Below are positions 1 through 8,833 of a stretch of 64,000 nt of DNA, one piece after another. Each line of letters begins with the position of its first letter. The stretch's first letter is position 1. Source of the DNA: CAZSDP01 sp964605665 (lineage in GTDB: Bacteria > Planctomycetota > UBA8108 > UBA1146); contig CAZSDP010000001.1 in the NCBI GenBank assembly GCA_964605665.1, forward strand, positions 186,001 through 250,000, in the 5' to 3' direction. The translations under genes were made by a program, and so were the position numbers. The notes beneath the pieces are model-generated. The model saw only the letters and a program-made list of their open reading frames with translations. It ran no database searches and was not told where the DNA came from.

Positions 1-194
1 TTTTGATCGAGCACGACCTCGATGTCATTTTGAATGGCGATCATGTGATCGATTTAGGCCCAGATGGAGGTGATGGCGGGGGACTGGTAGTCGCCGTGGG
101 TTCACCAGAAGAGATCGCTCGCGCAAAGGAGAGCCAAACCGGCTCCTACCTTGCTGCGAAAATTTCCCGAGAGTCGACCCCGATTTCAAACTGA
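1..194 (+). CDS. uvrA: UvrA excinuclease subunit A, C-terminal fragment
   Basis: This is the last 64 or so residues of a gene that starts left of the window. The reading frame is open from base 3 and stops with TGA at 192-194. The text IEHDLDVI, then [11 protein letters not shown], then VGSPEEIA and TGSYL is the closing segment of the second ATPase domain of UvrA, the damage-recognition ATPase of nucleotide excision repair. The histidine of IEHDLDVI corresponds to the ABC H-loop. No downstream gene is co-oriented, so this is the end of its transcription unit. The family call is firm despite the short piece. Confidence 0.9.
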   Translation, partial: LIEHDLDVILNGDHVIDLGPDGGDGGGLVVAVGSPEEIARAKESQTGSYLAAKISRESTPISN

Positions 195-201
195 CTCTCT
201 G

Positions 202-218
202 CAGCCCGATTGGGGCTG
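202..218 (+). terminator. Short hairpin after uvrA, possible terminator
   Basis: CAGCCC and GGGCTG form a perfect 6-bp stem around a 5-nt loop, 8 bp after the uvrA stop codon. No clear T-run follows, so a Rho-independent function is uncertain. It may be a weak terminator or an mRNA 3'-end stabiliser. Confidence 0.3.
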
Positions 219-344
219 AAGGCTTGATCAATCGTGATGATCTCGCTCGTTCCTCGTCTTTAAAACAATTCTCAATCTAGCTTCATCCCGCTGGTCAGTC
301 GACCATCACACTCTCTCAACGGCTTTGACGCCACTTCCGATGCG

Positions 345-1526
345 TTACTCTGCTGCTTCTTTCATCTTCTCCCAGAACATATTCTCGACCGACTGCTGTT
401 GATACAGGCTACCCTCCAGAATTCGAAGGGCATCCTCTAGTTTCTGGTTGGAAATCCTGTCTGCGCCTCTGCGTTCGATGCGCTGCTGAACGAGCTCCAC
501 TGCACGCCGGATCTCGAGCGCCCCATCTGCATATCGAGAGGCAGTCTCATACAGATCAATCGCTTGTGCATCACGGGAATTTGGCGCCTTCAGTATGCGC
601 CATGGTCGCCGACGCAATTCAGCCGATAGATTTCTCGTATTTTTCATCGTTGAAGCCAAGTCTTCGCTCGCAGCTCGAATCTCTGGAGTGACATTGCCCA
701 ACAAACGACGCGCATCAACAACTGTATCCCCAGCACTTCGAAGTGTATCGCGCAAGTCAGCAATCGTTTCGGGGACTTCTGCGGCGCTTCTTTCAAACTC
801 CGAAATGAGATCACTCGCACGTGCGGTGAGATCATTGATCGGATCTTGAAGATCATTCATTGTTCGACCCATGTGTTCGGTAAATACACGTATCTCATCC
901 GCTGCCATGCCGAAACGATGCAGGGTTTCGTCGATCGTGCCCTCTTCGCGCAAATTTGAGATAACCGGTTTCAGATCGCTCAGGATCGCATTCACTCGCT
1001 TACTCATGCTGGTGAAGACTTCTGTGACGTCTTTGATTGAAGGCACCGGCTCCCCAACCAAGACCACTTCTTCCGGCAGCCTTCCACCGGTCCCTTGTTG
1101 GAGATTGACGACAGCAACGCCGGTGATCGTTTTCTCTATCGACACGATAGACCCCTGACGAAGATAGTCTCTGACTTCGGGGGGGATATCTAAGGTCAAA
1201 ATCACAGAGACCTCTGATTGCCCGTGACCACCCTTTAAGTTCTCGCCCTCACCATTTTCACCGGCAAATGCGATCCCGGAATTCGCAAAGAGACTTGAGT
1301 TGTCAAACTCTACCCCGATCACTCTTCCACAAGGGACTCCATGGAAGTGCACTGGATCATTGAGCATCAATCCATGCGCGTTCGAGAATCGGACTTGTAT
1401 CTGCGAGCTCCCCTTGATCCAACCTAGTGTTCCGTCTAGCGAAAACACCAAAGCGAAAAGAGCGATGCAACTGATCGTGAGCGCTAGGCCCACTCTGTAG
1501 AGAGACTTCGTTGCTTTCAAAACCAA
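345..1526 (-). CDS. mlaD: MlaD/MCE-domain lipid-transport protein
   Basis: 393 residues with one N-terminal membrane anchor (about 12-33), followed by an MCE domain (about 40-150) that includes the typical text GLMLNDPVHFHGVPCGRVIG. The rest is a long helical tail, probably periplasmic, with repeated alpha-helical segments. MlaD proteins form rings that carry phospholipids between inner and outer membrane with the MlaE/MlaF ABC transporter. The E. coli protein is about half this length, so the roughly 240-residue helical C-terminus is an extension, as in longer MCE proteins that build periplasmic tubes. The gene overlaps mlaF by 10 bp and is the last gene of the operon. No mlaB or mlaC homologue is visible nearby. 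Confidence 0.85.
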   Translation of the reverse strand: MVLKATKSLYRVGLALTISCIALFALVFSLDGTLGWIKGSSQIQVRFSNAHGLMLNDPVHFHGVPCGRVIGVEFDNSSLFANSGIAFAGENGEGENLKGGHGQSEVSVILTLDIPPEVRDYLRQGSIVSIEKTITGVAVVNLQQGTGGRLPEEVVLVGEPVPSIKDVTEVFTSMSKRVNAILSDLKPVISNLREEGTIDETLHRFGMAADEIRVFTEHMGRTMNDLQDPINDLTARASDLISEFERSAAEVPETIADLRDTLRSAGDTVVDARRLLGNVTPEIRAASEDLASTMKNTRNLSAELRRRPWRILKAPNSRDAQAIDLYETASRYADGALEIRRAVELVQQRIERRGADRISNQKLEDALRILEGSLYQQQSVENMFWEKMKEAAE

Positions 1527-2371
1527 TTCTCTTTCCCGAGAAGTGAATCCACGTAGTCGTCGTCAACTCCAACGTCATTAAGAGGACCGTCCGATCGGCC
1601 ATCTAGAAATTGACGGACACGAGGATCACGGTGTTCGCAGAATTCCTCTGGCGTACCCGCGGCAACGACCTTCCCTTCATGGAGGAAGATGAGCCGGTCT
1701 GCGATTCTCATCGCACTCAAGAGGTGGTGAGTGACCACGATGGAGGTCATCCCCAACACCCGAGCCAATGTTGTAATGATCCGATCGACACCGGCGAGAG
1801 ATATCGGGTCTAGACCTGCACCAGGCTCATCGTAAAGCATTAGGGGAGGGTCAAGCACGAGAGCTCGTGCTAGGGCGATGCGCTTACGCATTCCTCCTGA
1901 CAACTGAGAAGGAAGCAAATCGATCGTATGTCGTAATCCAACGAGTTCGAGCTTCATTTTGATCAAGATATCGAGCTCTTCGTCGTTCAGCTTGGTGTGT
2001 TCTCTGAGTACACACTCAAGATTGTCACGTACCGTCATCGATTGAAAGAGTGCACCATGCTGAAAAAGAAACCCGACTTTTACCTGATGCTCATCAAGTA
2101 GTGCGGGAGAGAGCTTGTCGATTTCAGACGCCAGAACCTCGACCCGCCCCTTCTGTGGTGTGACAGCACCGGTTAGACAATTGAGCAGAGTCGATTTCCC
2201 GCATCCTGACCCACCGAGAATCACCAACGTTTCACCACGTTTGACCTCGAGATCGACGCCATTGAGTACTCTTCGATCGCCGTAGTTGACGTAGAGATCT
2301 CTCACGTTCACTACAGTGTCCTTGACCACTTCTTGATCGCGACTCGGATTCGGGGTGCATTGAATCGTCAC
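1517..2371 (-). CDS. mlaF: MlaF ABC transporter ATPase
   Basis: 284 residues, a single ABC ATPase domain. Walker A is GGSGCGKST (53-61), the signature is LSGGMRKR (about 157-164), and Walker B is LMLYDEP (177-183), with the conserved GAGLDP after it. LSGGM with basic residues and DEPGAGLDP are typical of the MlaF/Ttg2A group that powers retrograde phospholipid transport. It lies 3 bp after mlaE and overlaps mlaD, which places it firmly in an mlaE-mlaF-mlaD operon. The C-terminal 25 residues are acidic. Confidence 0.9.
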   Translation of the reverse strand: MTIQCTPNPSRDQEVVKDTVVNVRDLYVNYGDRRVLNGVDLEVKRGETLVILGGSGCGKSTLLNCLTGAVTPQKGRVEVLASEIDKLSPALLDEHQVKVGFLFQHGALFQSMTVRDNLECVLREHTKLNDEELDILIKMKLELVGLRHTIDLLPSQLSGGMRKRIALARALVLDPPLMLYDEPGAGLDPISLAGVDRIITTLARVLGMTSIVVTHHLLSAMRIADRLIFLHEGKVVAAGTPEEFCEHRDPRVRQFLDGRSDGPLNDVGVDDDYVDSLLGKENWF

Positions 2372-2374
2372 GGG

Positions 2375-3217
2375 TCAACCCAACTGGTAAAAGAGAACGG
2401 TGAGGAACAAATCTGCTGCGATCACAGCGACGACTGATTTGACAACAGCAGCGGTTGTTGCCCGTCCGACTCCAGAAGCACCTCCGACAACACGACAGCC
2501 TTCATACCACGCGATCGTGACGACTGTGATTCCGAAGACTTCTCCTTTGACCAATCCCAGAATGACGTCGCGAAGCTCCAATGCCGTTATCGTTCGCGTG
2601 ATGTATTGCCCTGGCTCCATACCCAGTACAGAGCTCGCGATGACCAGACCTCCGCCTATCCCGATGTAGAAACCGAGGGCAGTGACGAGAGGGGCTGCGA
2701 TCGCAATACCGATGAGACGGGGTGCTAGGAGGTAGCGAGACGGGGCGATGGCAAAACTTCGATATGCTCGAAGCTCTTCCGAAACTTTCATACTTCCGAT
2801 CTCACTCGCGATCGAGGCTCCGGCGAATCCGCTCAATACCACTCCCACGAGCAAGGGTGCCATTTCCCGCACCATCGCAATGCCCACAATATTGGGCAGA
2901 AACTCCACGACTCCCAGAAGCTCGAGAATGGTCGCGAGCTGCAAGGCGAGGATCATTCCTACAAAACCGAGGACGACGATGAGTAACGGGAGCACTCCGA
3001 GTGAAAATCGATCGATCTGCTCCAGCAGGGCACCGAATGGAATCACGCCCCGCCGTTGACGTAACGGGACTGGAATCAGCCAGTACAACGCCTGGCCAAC
3101 TGAAGTCCCCCAATCACCGACTGCGATCATCGCTCGACGGATCACCCGAACACTACCTTCCAACGGTTCCCCTTCTGATATCGGGTCATCGGATGGAAAG
3201 TCTGAACGGCTAGTCAA
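2375..3217 (-). CDS. mlaE: MlaE-family lipid ABC transporter permease
   Basis: 280 residues with about five to six hydrophobic segments between residues 75 and 280. The MlaE family core is visible: a first long helix (VLPLLIVVLGFVGMI), then EMAPLLVGVVLSGFAGASIASEIGSMKVSEEL, whose glutamates and glycines are conserved in MlaE/TrnD permeases. A soluble N-terminus of about 70 residues precedes it. The start used is TTG at 3217 with GGAG 7 bases upstream; a different start within the N-terminus cannot be excluded. First gene of the mlaEFD operon, 64 bp downstream of the HEAT lipoprotein gene on the same strand. Confidence 0.88.
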   Translation of the reverse strand: MTSRSDFPSDDPISEGEPLEGSVRVIRRAMIAVGDWGTSVGQALYWLIPVPLRQRRGVIPFGALLEQIDRFSLGVLPLLIVVLGFVGMILALQLATILELLGVVEFLPNIVGIAMVREMAPLLVGVVLSGFAGASIASEIGSMKVSEELRAYRSFAIAPSRYLLAPRLIGIAIAAPLVTALGFYIGIGGGLVIASSVLGMEPGQYITRTITALELRDVILGLVKGEVFGITVVTIAWYEGCRVVGGASGVGRATTAAVVKSVVAVIAADLFLTVLFYQLG

Positions 3218-3281
3218 TCGCCACTCCGGGCGTCAATAAACTGGACCTATTGGGAGCTCACGTTGGAATTGAGAGGGGGGG

Positions 3282-3635
3282 TCAGAGCGCTCCAGTTGCG
3301 ACTTGCTCGGCATACCAATCACGATATCTCTGGGAAGCGCGATTTCGCTCCCGTTTCGTGCCGAATGCGCGATATCCGAAGTCCTTAGGTCCGATAATGA
3401 CGTTGAGCGCCATATGCGCATTGAGGCGAACGCCGTATTCATCGTCATCGAGGAGCTCGATCAGGTCCGGTATGACAGACTCATCTTTGTTACGCCCAGC
3501 CGCCAGAGCGCTTTCGCCCCGGACCAGTGGATCCGCGCTGTGTAGGTCGGAACTCAAAACACCGGTTCGTACCGGAGTATCTGTACACCCGATAGGAATC
3601 AGCATCAGCAGGCAAATGGCGGTAAGCACCAACAC
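3282..3635 (-). CDS. Small HEAT-repeat lipoprotein
   Basis: About 117 residues if it starts at GTG 3635, which has GGAG 5-6 bases upstream. The frame extends back to 3788, but the extra 51 residues look non-coding. The N-terminus is hydrophobic and ends in the lipobox LIPIGC, so the product should be a lipoprotein. One to two HEAT/PBS-type repeats follow (DPLVRGESALAAGR, then VIPDLIELLDDDEYGVRLNAHMAL), ending in FGYRAFG...RYRDWYAEQ. The FGY...W tail is familiar from planctomycete HEAT proteins. It lies 64 bp upstream of mlaE on the same strand, so an envelope role next to Mla transport is possible but is inference only. Confidence 0.6.
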   Translation of the reverse strand: MLVLTAICLLMLIPIGCTDTPVRTGVLSSDLHSADPLVRGESALAAGRNKDESVIPDLIELLDDDEYGVRLNAHMALNVIIGPKDFGYRAFGTKRERNRASQRYRDWYAEQVATGAL

Positions 3636-3849
3636 GGAGGCTCCACGATGCTGATCACCTCGGCTTGTCTTCGCGTGGTCGTGAGGATGCAAAGAGTGCA
3701 CTTCCACCTCCCATGGGCGCTGAATCAGGTCAGTTCGACGAAGTTTGCCAACTGCTGGCAATCCCCGCAAGTGGGGAGTTGCTCTCATCTCGCTGGCGCA
3801 ATGCTAATCAAGCATACCCCGCTGCCTTCTTTACTGGAAAACAGGTGCT

Positions 3850-4968
3850 GTGGAGCTAAACTTCCCCAAGAGTTCCATCAGTACGCAGGCACCTCGCGAG
3901 AGCTGGAAAGTAGGGGCCGTGTCTTCGCTCGATTGTGAGCATCTCGTCGTCGGTGCTGGCCTCTTGGGGCTCGCCACCGCGGATCATCTGCTGCGCCGGG
4001 GGGCACAGGGAGTACTCGTCCTCGAACGCGCTGGATCTCCAAATGGAGGCCGTCCAGGTTTGGGACAGGCGATACTGCGAAATGGGGATCAGGCGATTGC
4101 AGACCTCGAAGAACAGGGCCGACTCTATCTAGAATCAGGCCACGACTATCTAGACAGTTTCCTCGAATCGACGGCGGTCATCCGACGTGTCGGTTCACTT
4201 CGGTACCCGGCAGATCTTCCGAATTCCAAAGAGACGGAGATTCTCTCTCCCGAAGAGATCTCGATGAGATTTGAAGATCAGTTCGATCTGGAAGAGAGTG
4301 TTCGATTCTGCCCTCGAGATGGTTCTCTCGATACTTTGCCGTGGATTTCGGCCCTCTACGCCCGTGTTCGAGCCCATGGCGGTCGGTTTCTCTTTGATCA
4401 TGAGTGCACCGCACTGAAGGAGAGTGAGAAAGGAGTCCACTTTACTGCCAGTGGACGATCTGGAATTGCCCAAAGGGCTTCCCTCGCTTCAGGAGTCAGA
4501 GGATTGCGGATGCTCGAATCGCTCGGGATTCGCCACTCATGGCACGCTGAATTGGTGCATACTTTCCAACTCCGAACCTCCTACGCCTCAGGCCCGGTTC
4601 TATGGTTGCCGTCTCTTCGAACAGCGATGTTTCCCACCAGTCAAGGAGAGTGGACCCTCGAGATCGCTTCGGACATGACCTCCTCAGAAGAGCTCCCCGT
4701 GGATTGGGCCCTTTTAGAAGAATTTCGTGGGCAACAAGGCGATTCCATCCGTTTTCTCAGTGACAGCGAAGTTCGAAGAGCTCATGCATATCCCCGCCTC
4801 GCCCTTTCCTCCTCACAGATGATTTTGAAAAGTCGGGAGGGCAGAGTCGCAGTGAGCGGCCCATTTGGCCCTCACGCCCTCAGCTTGTTCTCCTCGGCAG
4901 GGGAGCTCTTGGCGAAACATGCCCTTCAGCCCCTCTCTGACGTTGGGGGAATCCTCGAAGAATTCTGA
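3850..4968 (+). CDS. FAD-dependent oxidoreductase, DAO/ThiO-like
   Basis: 372 residues from GTG 3850. A dinucleotide-binding fold starts at about residue 31 with VVGAGLLGLATADHLLRRG, and an acidic residue ends the second strand (VLVLER). This GxGxxG...E pattern and the overall length fit the DadA/ThiO/glycine oxidase family, which oxidises amines or amino acids with FAD. The first 25 or so residues before the Rossmann strand show no homology I recognise. A later GTG (V24) would give a more typical start, but its GGGG is only 2 bases away. The gene stands alone between minus-strand and plus-strand units. The substrate cannot be read from the sequence. Confidence 0.6.
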   Translation: MELNFPKSSISTQAPRESWKVGAVSSLDCEHLVVGAGLLGLATADHLLRRGAQGVLVLERAGSPNGGRPGLGQAILRNGDQAIADLEEQGRLYLESGHDYLDSFLESTAVIRRVGSLRYPADLPNSKETEILSPEEISMRFEDQFDLEESVRFCPRDGSLDTLPWISALYARVRAHGGRFLFDHECTALKESEKGVHFTASGRSGIAQRASLASGVRGLRMLESLGIRHSWHAELVHTFQLRTSYASGPVLWLPSLRTAMFPTSQGEWTLEIASDMTSSEELPVDWALLEEFRGQQGDSIRFLSDSEVRRAHAYPRLALSSSQMILKSREGRVAVSGPFGPHALSLFSSAGELLAKHALQPLSDVGGILEEF

Positions 4969-5136
4969 GGTTTACAACCGATCTCTCGACCCGCCCCAGC
5001 TTTCTGCCAGATTCCTAAACTTGTTGTAACCTTCATCGTAGGCCCGAATTTCGATCTTCTCCCGCCACTCGCCATCGACGGGCCAAGATTGGCGCGATCT
5101 CAATGAACCTCGACCGGTTGTTCAGCGAGGAGTGGA

Positions 5137-6039
5137 ATGTCACCCATCTCCAGTTCCTTCGAAAAAGACGCTCACGCTCGCCTCAAGGGCATCGTCAAAC
5201 GGATCTATGAAATTCCGGCTTTCCCCCAGGTCATCGTCCGGCTGGGACAAGTCGCCGAAGATCCCGATTCGAACAGTACAGACCTGGCAGAGGTGATGGA
5301 CAAAGACCAGGCCTTATCTGCAAAGGTTCTCAGGCTCGTCAACTCGGCGTTTTACTCCCTCGCAAGTCCCGTTTCATCCCTGAGACATGCGATCACCCTG
5401 ATCGGATTCAATTCGGTCCGCTCCCTCGCCATGAGCGTTTCGGTCCGCGGAATGTTCCCCGGTGACAGCGACCCTGTCGGCCAAAGCGCCTTCTGGGAAC
5501 ACTCATTGGTCGTCGCAAGCACTTGCAGAATCATCGCAGAGCGCAATGGACTCCAAGAGAAGGATGAACTCTTCACTGCCGGCCTGATGCACGACATTGG
5601 AATTCTGATCGCCCGGCAACATCTCCTCGAAGAAATCAAAACCGTCGACGAGCTGGTCAGCGAAACTGGGGTCACATCCATCAGCGCTGAGCAAAAAGTG
5701 ATTGGAGTCGACCACACACTATTGGGGTCATGGTTGGCTGAATACTGGCGGCTTCCCAACATCCTTCAAACCGCGATTCGATACCATCACGAGGCGCGCC
5801 GAGAAGACGCACCCTGTCTGTCGGAGTTATCACCAAACTTGCTCCAGGTGGCGGAAATTGTCTCCCTTGCCGATGATCTTGCCGGCAGGCTCGGATATCC
5901 ACGAATCCCGGGGACCACGATCGATCTGTCCGACTTACCCGATCATCTCAAGAAGTATCTCCATCGAGTCGATCTTGAAAGCCTTGCAACAGAAATCCGC
6001 GAGCACGTCGTTCATGTGCGTGAATTTGTCACTCCATAA
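5137..6039 (+). CDS. HDOD-domain signalling protein
   Basis: 300 residues, starting at ATG 5137 with GAGGAG 5 bases upstream. Residues about 25-230 match the HDOD domain: IPAFPQVIVRLGQVAEDPDS, then VMDKDQALSAKVLRLVNSAFY, then LRHAITLIGFNSVRSLAMS, later LMHDIGILI and a second helical HD-like segment around RYHHEA. HDOD proteins are noncatalytic or weakly catalytic relatives of HD phosphohydrolases and usually act in regulation (motility, stress, c-di-GMP circuits). No fused receiver or GGDEF domain is present. It is monocistronic and convergent with yjbQ. Confidence 0.85.
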   Translation: MSPISSSFEKDAHARLKGIVKRIYEIPAFPQVIVRLGQVAEDPDSNSTDLAEVMDKDQALSAKVLRLVNSAFYSLASPVSSLRHAITLIGFNSVRSLAMSVSVRGMFPGDSDPVGQSAFWEHSLVVASTCRIIAERNGLQEKDELFTAGLMHDIGILIARQHLLEEIKTVDELVSETGVTSISAEQKVIGVDHTLLGSWLAEYWRLPNILQTAIRYHHEARREDAPCLSELSPNLLQVAEIVSLADDLAGRLGYPRIPGTTIDLSDLPDHLKKYLHRVDLESLATEIREHVVHVREFVTP

Positions 6040-6056
6040 CGCAAGTGAGTCGTCCA

Positions 6057-6476
6057 TTACTCACCGATAATCTTCACCAAAACTCTCTTTCTTCGTCCAC
6101 CGTCGAACTCCGCATAGAAAATCTGCTCCCAAGGCCCAAAGTCGAGTGCACCATCGGTGATAGCAACGACAACCTCACGTCCCATCACTTGGCGTTTCAA
6201 GTGCGCATCGCCGTTGTCTTCTCCAGTTCGATTGTGCCGGTAGCGATCAATTGGAGCATGGGGTGCAAGTTCCTCGAGCCAATCATCATAGTCTGCGAGC
6301 AATCCCGACTCGTCGTCATTGATATAAACCGAGGCAGTAATGTGCATCGCGTTGACCAAGACGAGCCCTTCTCGTATCCCGCTCTCCCGAAGACATTGAT
6401 CGACAAGCGGCGTGATATTTCGGTACTCACGACGACTAGGAATCTCGAACCAAAGCTCTTTTCGAAAGTTCTTCAT
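6057..6476 (-). CDS. yjbQ: YjbQ/UPF0047 family protein (thiamine-phosphate synthase-like)
   Basis: 139 residues from ATG 6476, preceded by AAAGGTG at good spacing; an ATG 21 bases further upstream is possible but lacks that site. The whole length matches UPF0047: [38 protein letters not shown], and [20 protein letters not shown]. The histidines and acidic residues that line the putative active site are intact. Family members show weak thiamine-phosphate synthase activity, but their main role is unsettled. The gene sits 17 bp downstream of rarA on the same strand, probably in one transcript. Confidence 0.88.
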   Translation of the reverse strand: MKNFRKELWFEIPSRREYRNITPLVDQCLRESGIREGLVLVNAMHITASVYINDDESGLLADYDDWLEELAPHAPIDRYRHNRTGEDNGDAHLKRQVMGREVVVAITDGALDFGPWEQIFYAEFDGGRRKRVLVKIIGE

Positions 6477-6493
6477 CTCTTCACCTTTCCCCG

Positions 6494-7846
6494 TCAATCC
6501 TGCCCTGAGTTTGAGTCTTCAGACTCGCTCTTGCTGCGATTCCTCAACGACTCCCAGTAGGCAATTCGCTTTCCCAACTCTCGCTCATACCCGATATCGC
6601 CAGGGGTATAAAAGACGACCTCACGGAGCTCTTCCGGTAGAAATGGCACTGACATTCCGGCCAGGTCGCGGTGGGGGGACCGGTAACCACTTCCGTATCC
6701 CAAGTCTCGCATCAGCTGAGTCGGAGCATTTCGTACTGCGGGTGGCACCGGCAAAGTTCCTGAACGACGCACCTCTTCAACGGCCGCAGAATAGGCACGA
6801 TAGACACGATCCGACTTTGGCGCCGCGGCGAGGACAACAACCAATTCCGCGAGAGCCAGTGCTCCTTCTGGCATTCCGAGGAAATGCACCGCATCTCGAG
6901 CAGCGATGGCCAATTTGAGGACGTCTGGATCAGCAGTACCAATGTCTTCCGTCGCAAATCGTAGGAGCCTCCTGGCGATATAAAGCGGATCCTCACCACC
7001 TTCGAGCATGCGTGCGAGCCAGTACATCCCCGCCTGGACGTCACTGCCGCGAAGCGATTTGTGCAAGGCGCTGATGAGATTGAAGTGTTCCTCTCCCGCC
7101 TTGTCATAACGCGGCATCGGCTTTGCCAGAAGGGTCGCCAGATCGTTGGCATTCAGCTCTTGTCGATCACTTTGGCGAATTGCCAACGAGAGCCACTCCA
7201 GATCATTCAGAAGTGCTCTCGCATCTCCGTCGGCACGTTCAACCAGTACAGCCCGCGCATCCGCAGCAAGAGTGGTCTCTAACCCCTGATTCTCCTCTTG
7301 CAACCGGCTCAACGCTCGATCGAGAATCGTGTTGAGGGAGTTTCCGTCCAGACTGTCCAGCGTGAGGACCCGGCACCGCGACAGCAATGCGGAGTTCAGC
7401 TCAAAGCTGGGATTCTCAGTCGTTGCCCCAATCAAAATCAGAGTCCCCTCTTCAACTGGCCCCAAGAAAGCATCTTGTTGAGCTTTGTTGAATCGATGGA
7501 TCTCGTCTACAAAGAGCAGAGTCGCAAGACCACCTGCGTTCAATTCGGCCTTTGCACGAGAAATAATCTCTTTCAATTCTCGAACACCTGAAGTCACCGC
7601 CGAGATCTGAACAGGCGGGCGGTCCAACTCTGAAGCGACGATCCTAGCAATTGTGGTTTTCCCACATCCTGGTGGTCCCCATAAGATCAGCGACGGGGGA
7701 CAATCACTTCGAATCAACTTGGATACGACACCTTCAGCTCCGATGAGGTCGCCCTGGCCAACCATCTCTTCCAATTTGATTGGCCGCATTCTCTCCGCGA
7801 GTGGAAGTGAAGCTCGATTACTGGCGGATTTTTCGCGACTCGGCAC
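6494..7846 (-). CDS. rarA: RarA/MgsA replication-associated recombination ATPase
   Basis: 450 residues, GTG start at 7846 with AAAGGGGG 5 bases upstream. It is an AAA+ ATPase with Walker A GPPGCGKT (57-64) and Walker [17 protein letters not shown], the sequence typical of RarA/WRNIP1. The C-terminal tetramerisation part carries [18 protein letters not shown] and the ending [14 protein letters not shown]. RarA acts at stalled replication forks and interacts with SSB and the clamp loader. The extra C-terminus (about 435-450) is acidic. Divergent from the aminotransferase gene, co-directional with yjbQ. Confidence 0.93.
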   Translation of the reverse strand: MPSREKSASNRASLPLAERMRPIKLEEMVGQGDLIGAEGVVSKLIRSDCPPSLILWGPPGCGKTTIARIVASELDRPPVQISAVTSGVRELKEIISRAKAELNAGGLATLLFVDEIHRFNKAQQDAFLGPVEEGTLILIGATTENPSFELNSALLSRCRVLTLDSLDGNSLNTILDRALSRLQEENQGLETTLAADARAVLVERADGDARALLNDLEWLSLAIRQSDRQELNANDLATLLAKPMPRYDKAGEEHFNLISALHKSLRGSDVQAGMYWLARMLEGGEDPLYIARRLLRFATEDIGTADPDVLKLAIAARDAVHFLGMPEGALALAELVVVLAAAPKSDRVYRAYSAAVEEVRRSGTLPVPPAVRNAPTQLMRDLGYGSGYRSPHRDLAGMSVPFLPEELREVVFYTPGDIGYERELGKRIAYWESLRNRSKSESEDSNSGQD

Positions 7847-7894
7847 GAGGCCCCCTTTGGATGTTCAATTGCTCGATTCTTGCCTTGCATGGTG

Positions 7895-7921
7895 AGAACT
7901 GAGTTGAAGTTCTGGTATACA
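7895..7921 (+). promoter_or_regulatory. Inverted repeat beside a possible -10 box
   Basis: AGAACT and AGTTCT form a perfect 6-bp inverted repeat with a 7-nt spacer (7895-7913). TATACA (7916-7921) follows two bases later and resembles a -10 box, with a weak -35-like GTGAGA 18 bp upstream of it. The site is 36 bp before the ATG of the aminotransferase gene, in the divergent rarA/aminotransferase gap. It could be an operator, but six base pairs is short and chance is possible. Confidence 0.25.
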
Positions 7922-7957
7922 GAGCCTACCAAAGATGAATCACAAGGAGTTTCTTCG

Positions 7958-8833
7958 ATGACCAGCTCTTCACCCTGGGTATGGATCGACGACAAAATTG
8001 TGGAGGCCGACCAGGCCCGAGTCAGTGTCTTCGATCACGGGTTCCTTTACGGCGATTCGATCTATGAGTCGCTGCGAACCCATGGTCAGAAGGTATTTCG
8101 CTTTGGAGCACATTTCAATCGGCTGACTGCCTCTGCGAAATCGATTGGATTGTCCCTTCCATGGACCAAAGAGCAGATCGAAGCAAACATTCGGGAAGTG
8201 ATTCGATTCGGCCCCGAAAAGCATGATGTGGGCATCCGGCTCATGGTCACTCGAGGGGTTGGCCCACTGGGAATCGATCCGACTCGCTGTACCAAACCCA
8301 GCCTGATCATCTTCGGCTGGGCGATCCCGCGCGGTCCCCACCCTCAGGCCAAAGATGGGGTTGAAGTGGTCATCTCGTCGATCCGAAGAAATCCGCCGAG
8401 TGCTTTAGACCCACACATCAAGAGTGGGAACTTCTTGAACAATATCCTCGCATTCCGGGACTGCTTGGAGGTTGGCGCCTTCGAGTCGATCCTCTGTACA
8501 GTCGATGGTCATGTCGCAGAAGGGACCACATCTAATGTCTTTTGGGTGCAGGGCGGGGAAGTCTACACCTCCCACGATGAAGGAATCTTGTTGGGGGTGA
8601 CCCGTGAGCTGGTTCTAGAGATTCTCAATGACCTCAAGATACCGTATCAGCGTGGCTCATTCCCACCAGAGGCACTTCAAGGAGCAGATGAAGCGTTTAT
8701 CACCAGTACCTTCAAAGGAGTCCTCCCGGTCAGTGCAGTCGACGCAAGGAGATTTGAACTCCCCGGTAGAGTGACTCAGCGCATTTCAGATGAGTTTCAA
8801 CGGCGCGTCGAGATGGAAGAGGGCGGGGAGTGA
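7958..8833 (+). CDS. Class IV aminotransferase (IlvE/PabC fold)
   Basis: 291 residues from ATG 7958, with AAGGAG 8 bases upstream. The fold-type IV PLP signature is clear: ISVFDHGFLYGD-like text at 22-33 (VSVFDHGFLYGDSIYESL), the PLP lysine in DPHIKSGNFLNN (K155), and EGTTSNVFWV. This family includes branched-chain aminotransferase, D-amino-acid transaminase and aminodeoxychorismate lyase. The length and the SGNFLNNI motif favour an IlvE-like branched-chain or related transaminase, but the substrate is not certain. It is coupled to the downstream acyl-CoA synthetase by a GTGA overlap. Confidence 0.85.
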   Translation: MTSSSPWVWIDDKIVEADQARVSVFDHGFLYGDSIYESLRTHGQKVFRFGAHFNRLTASAKSIGLSLPWTKEQIEANIREVIRFGPEKHDVGIRLMVTRGVGPLGIDPTRCTKPSLIIFGWAIPRGPHPQAKDGVEVVISSIRRNPPSALDPHIKSGNFLNNILAFRDCLEVGAFESILCTVDGHVAEGTTSNVFWVQGGEVYTSHDEGILLGVTRELVLEILNDLKIPYQRGSFPPEALQGADEAFITSTFKGVLPVSAVDARRFELPGRVTQRISDEFQRRVEMEEGGE

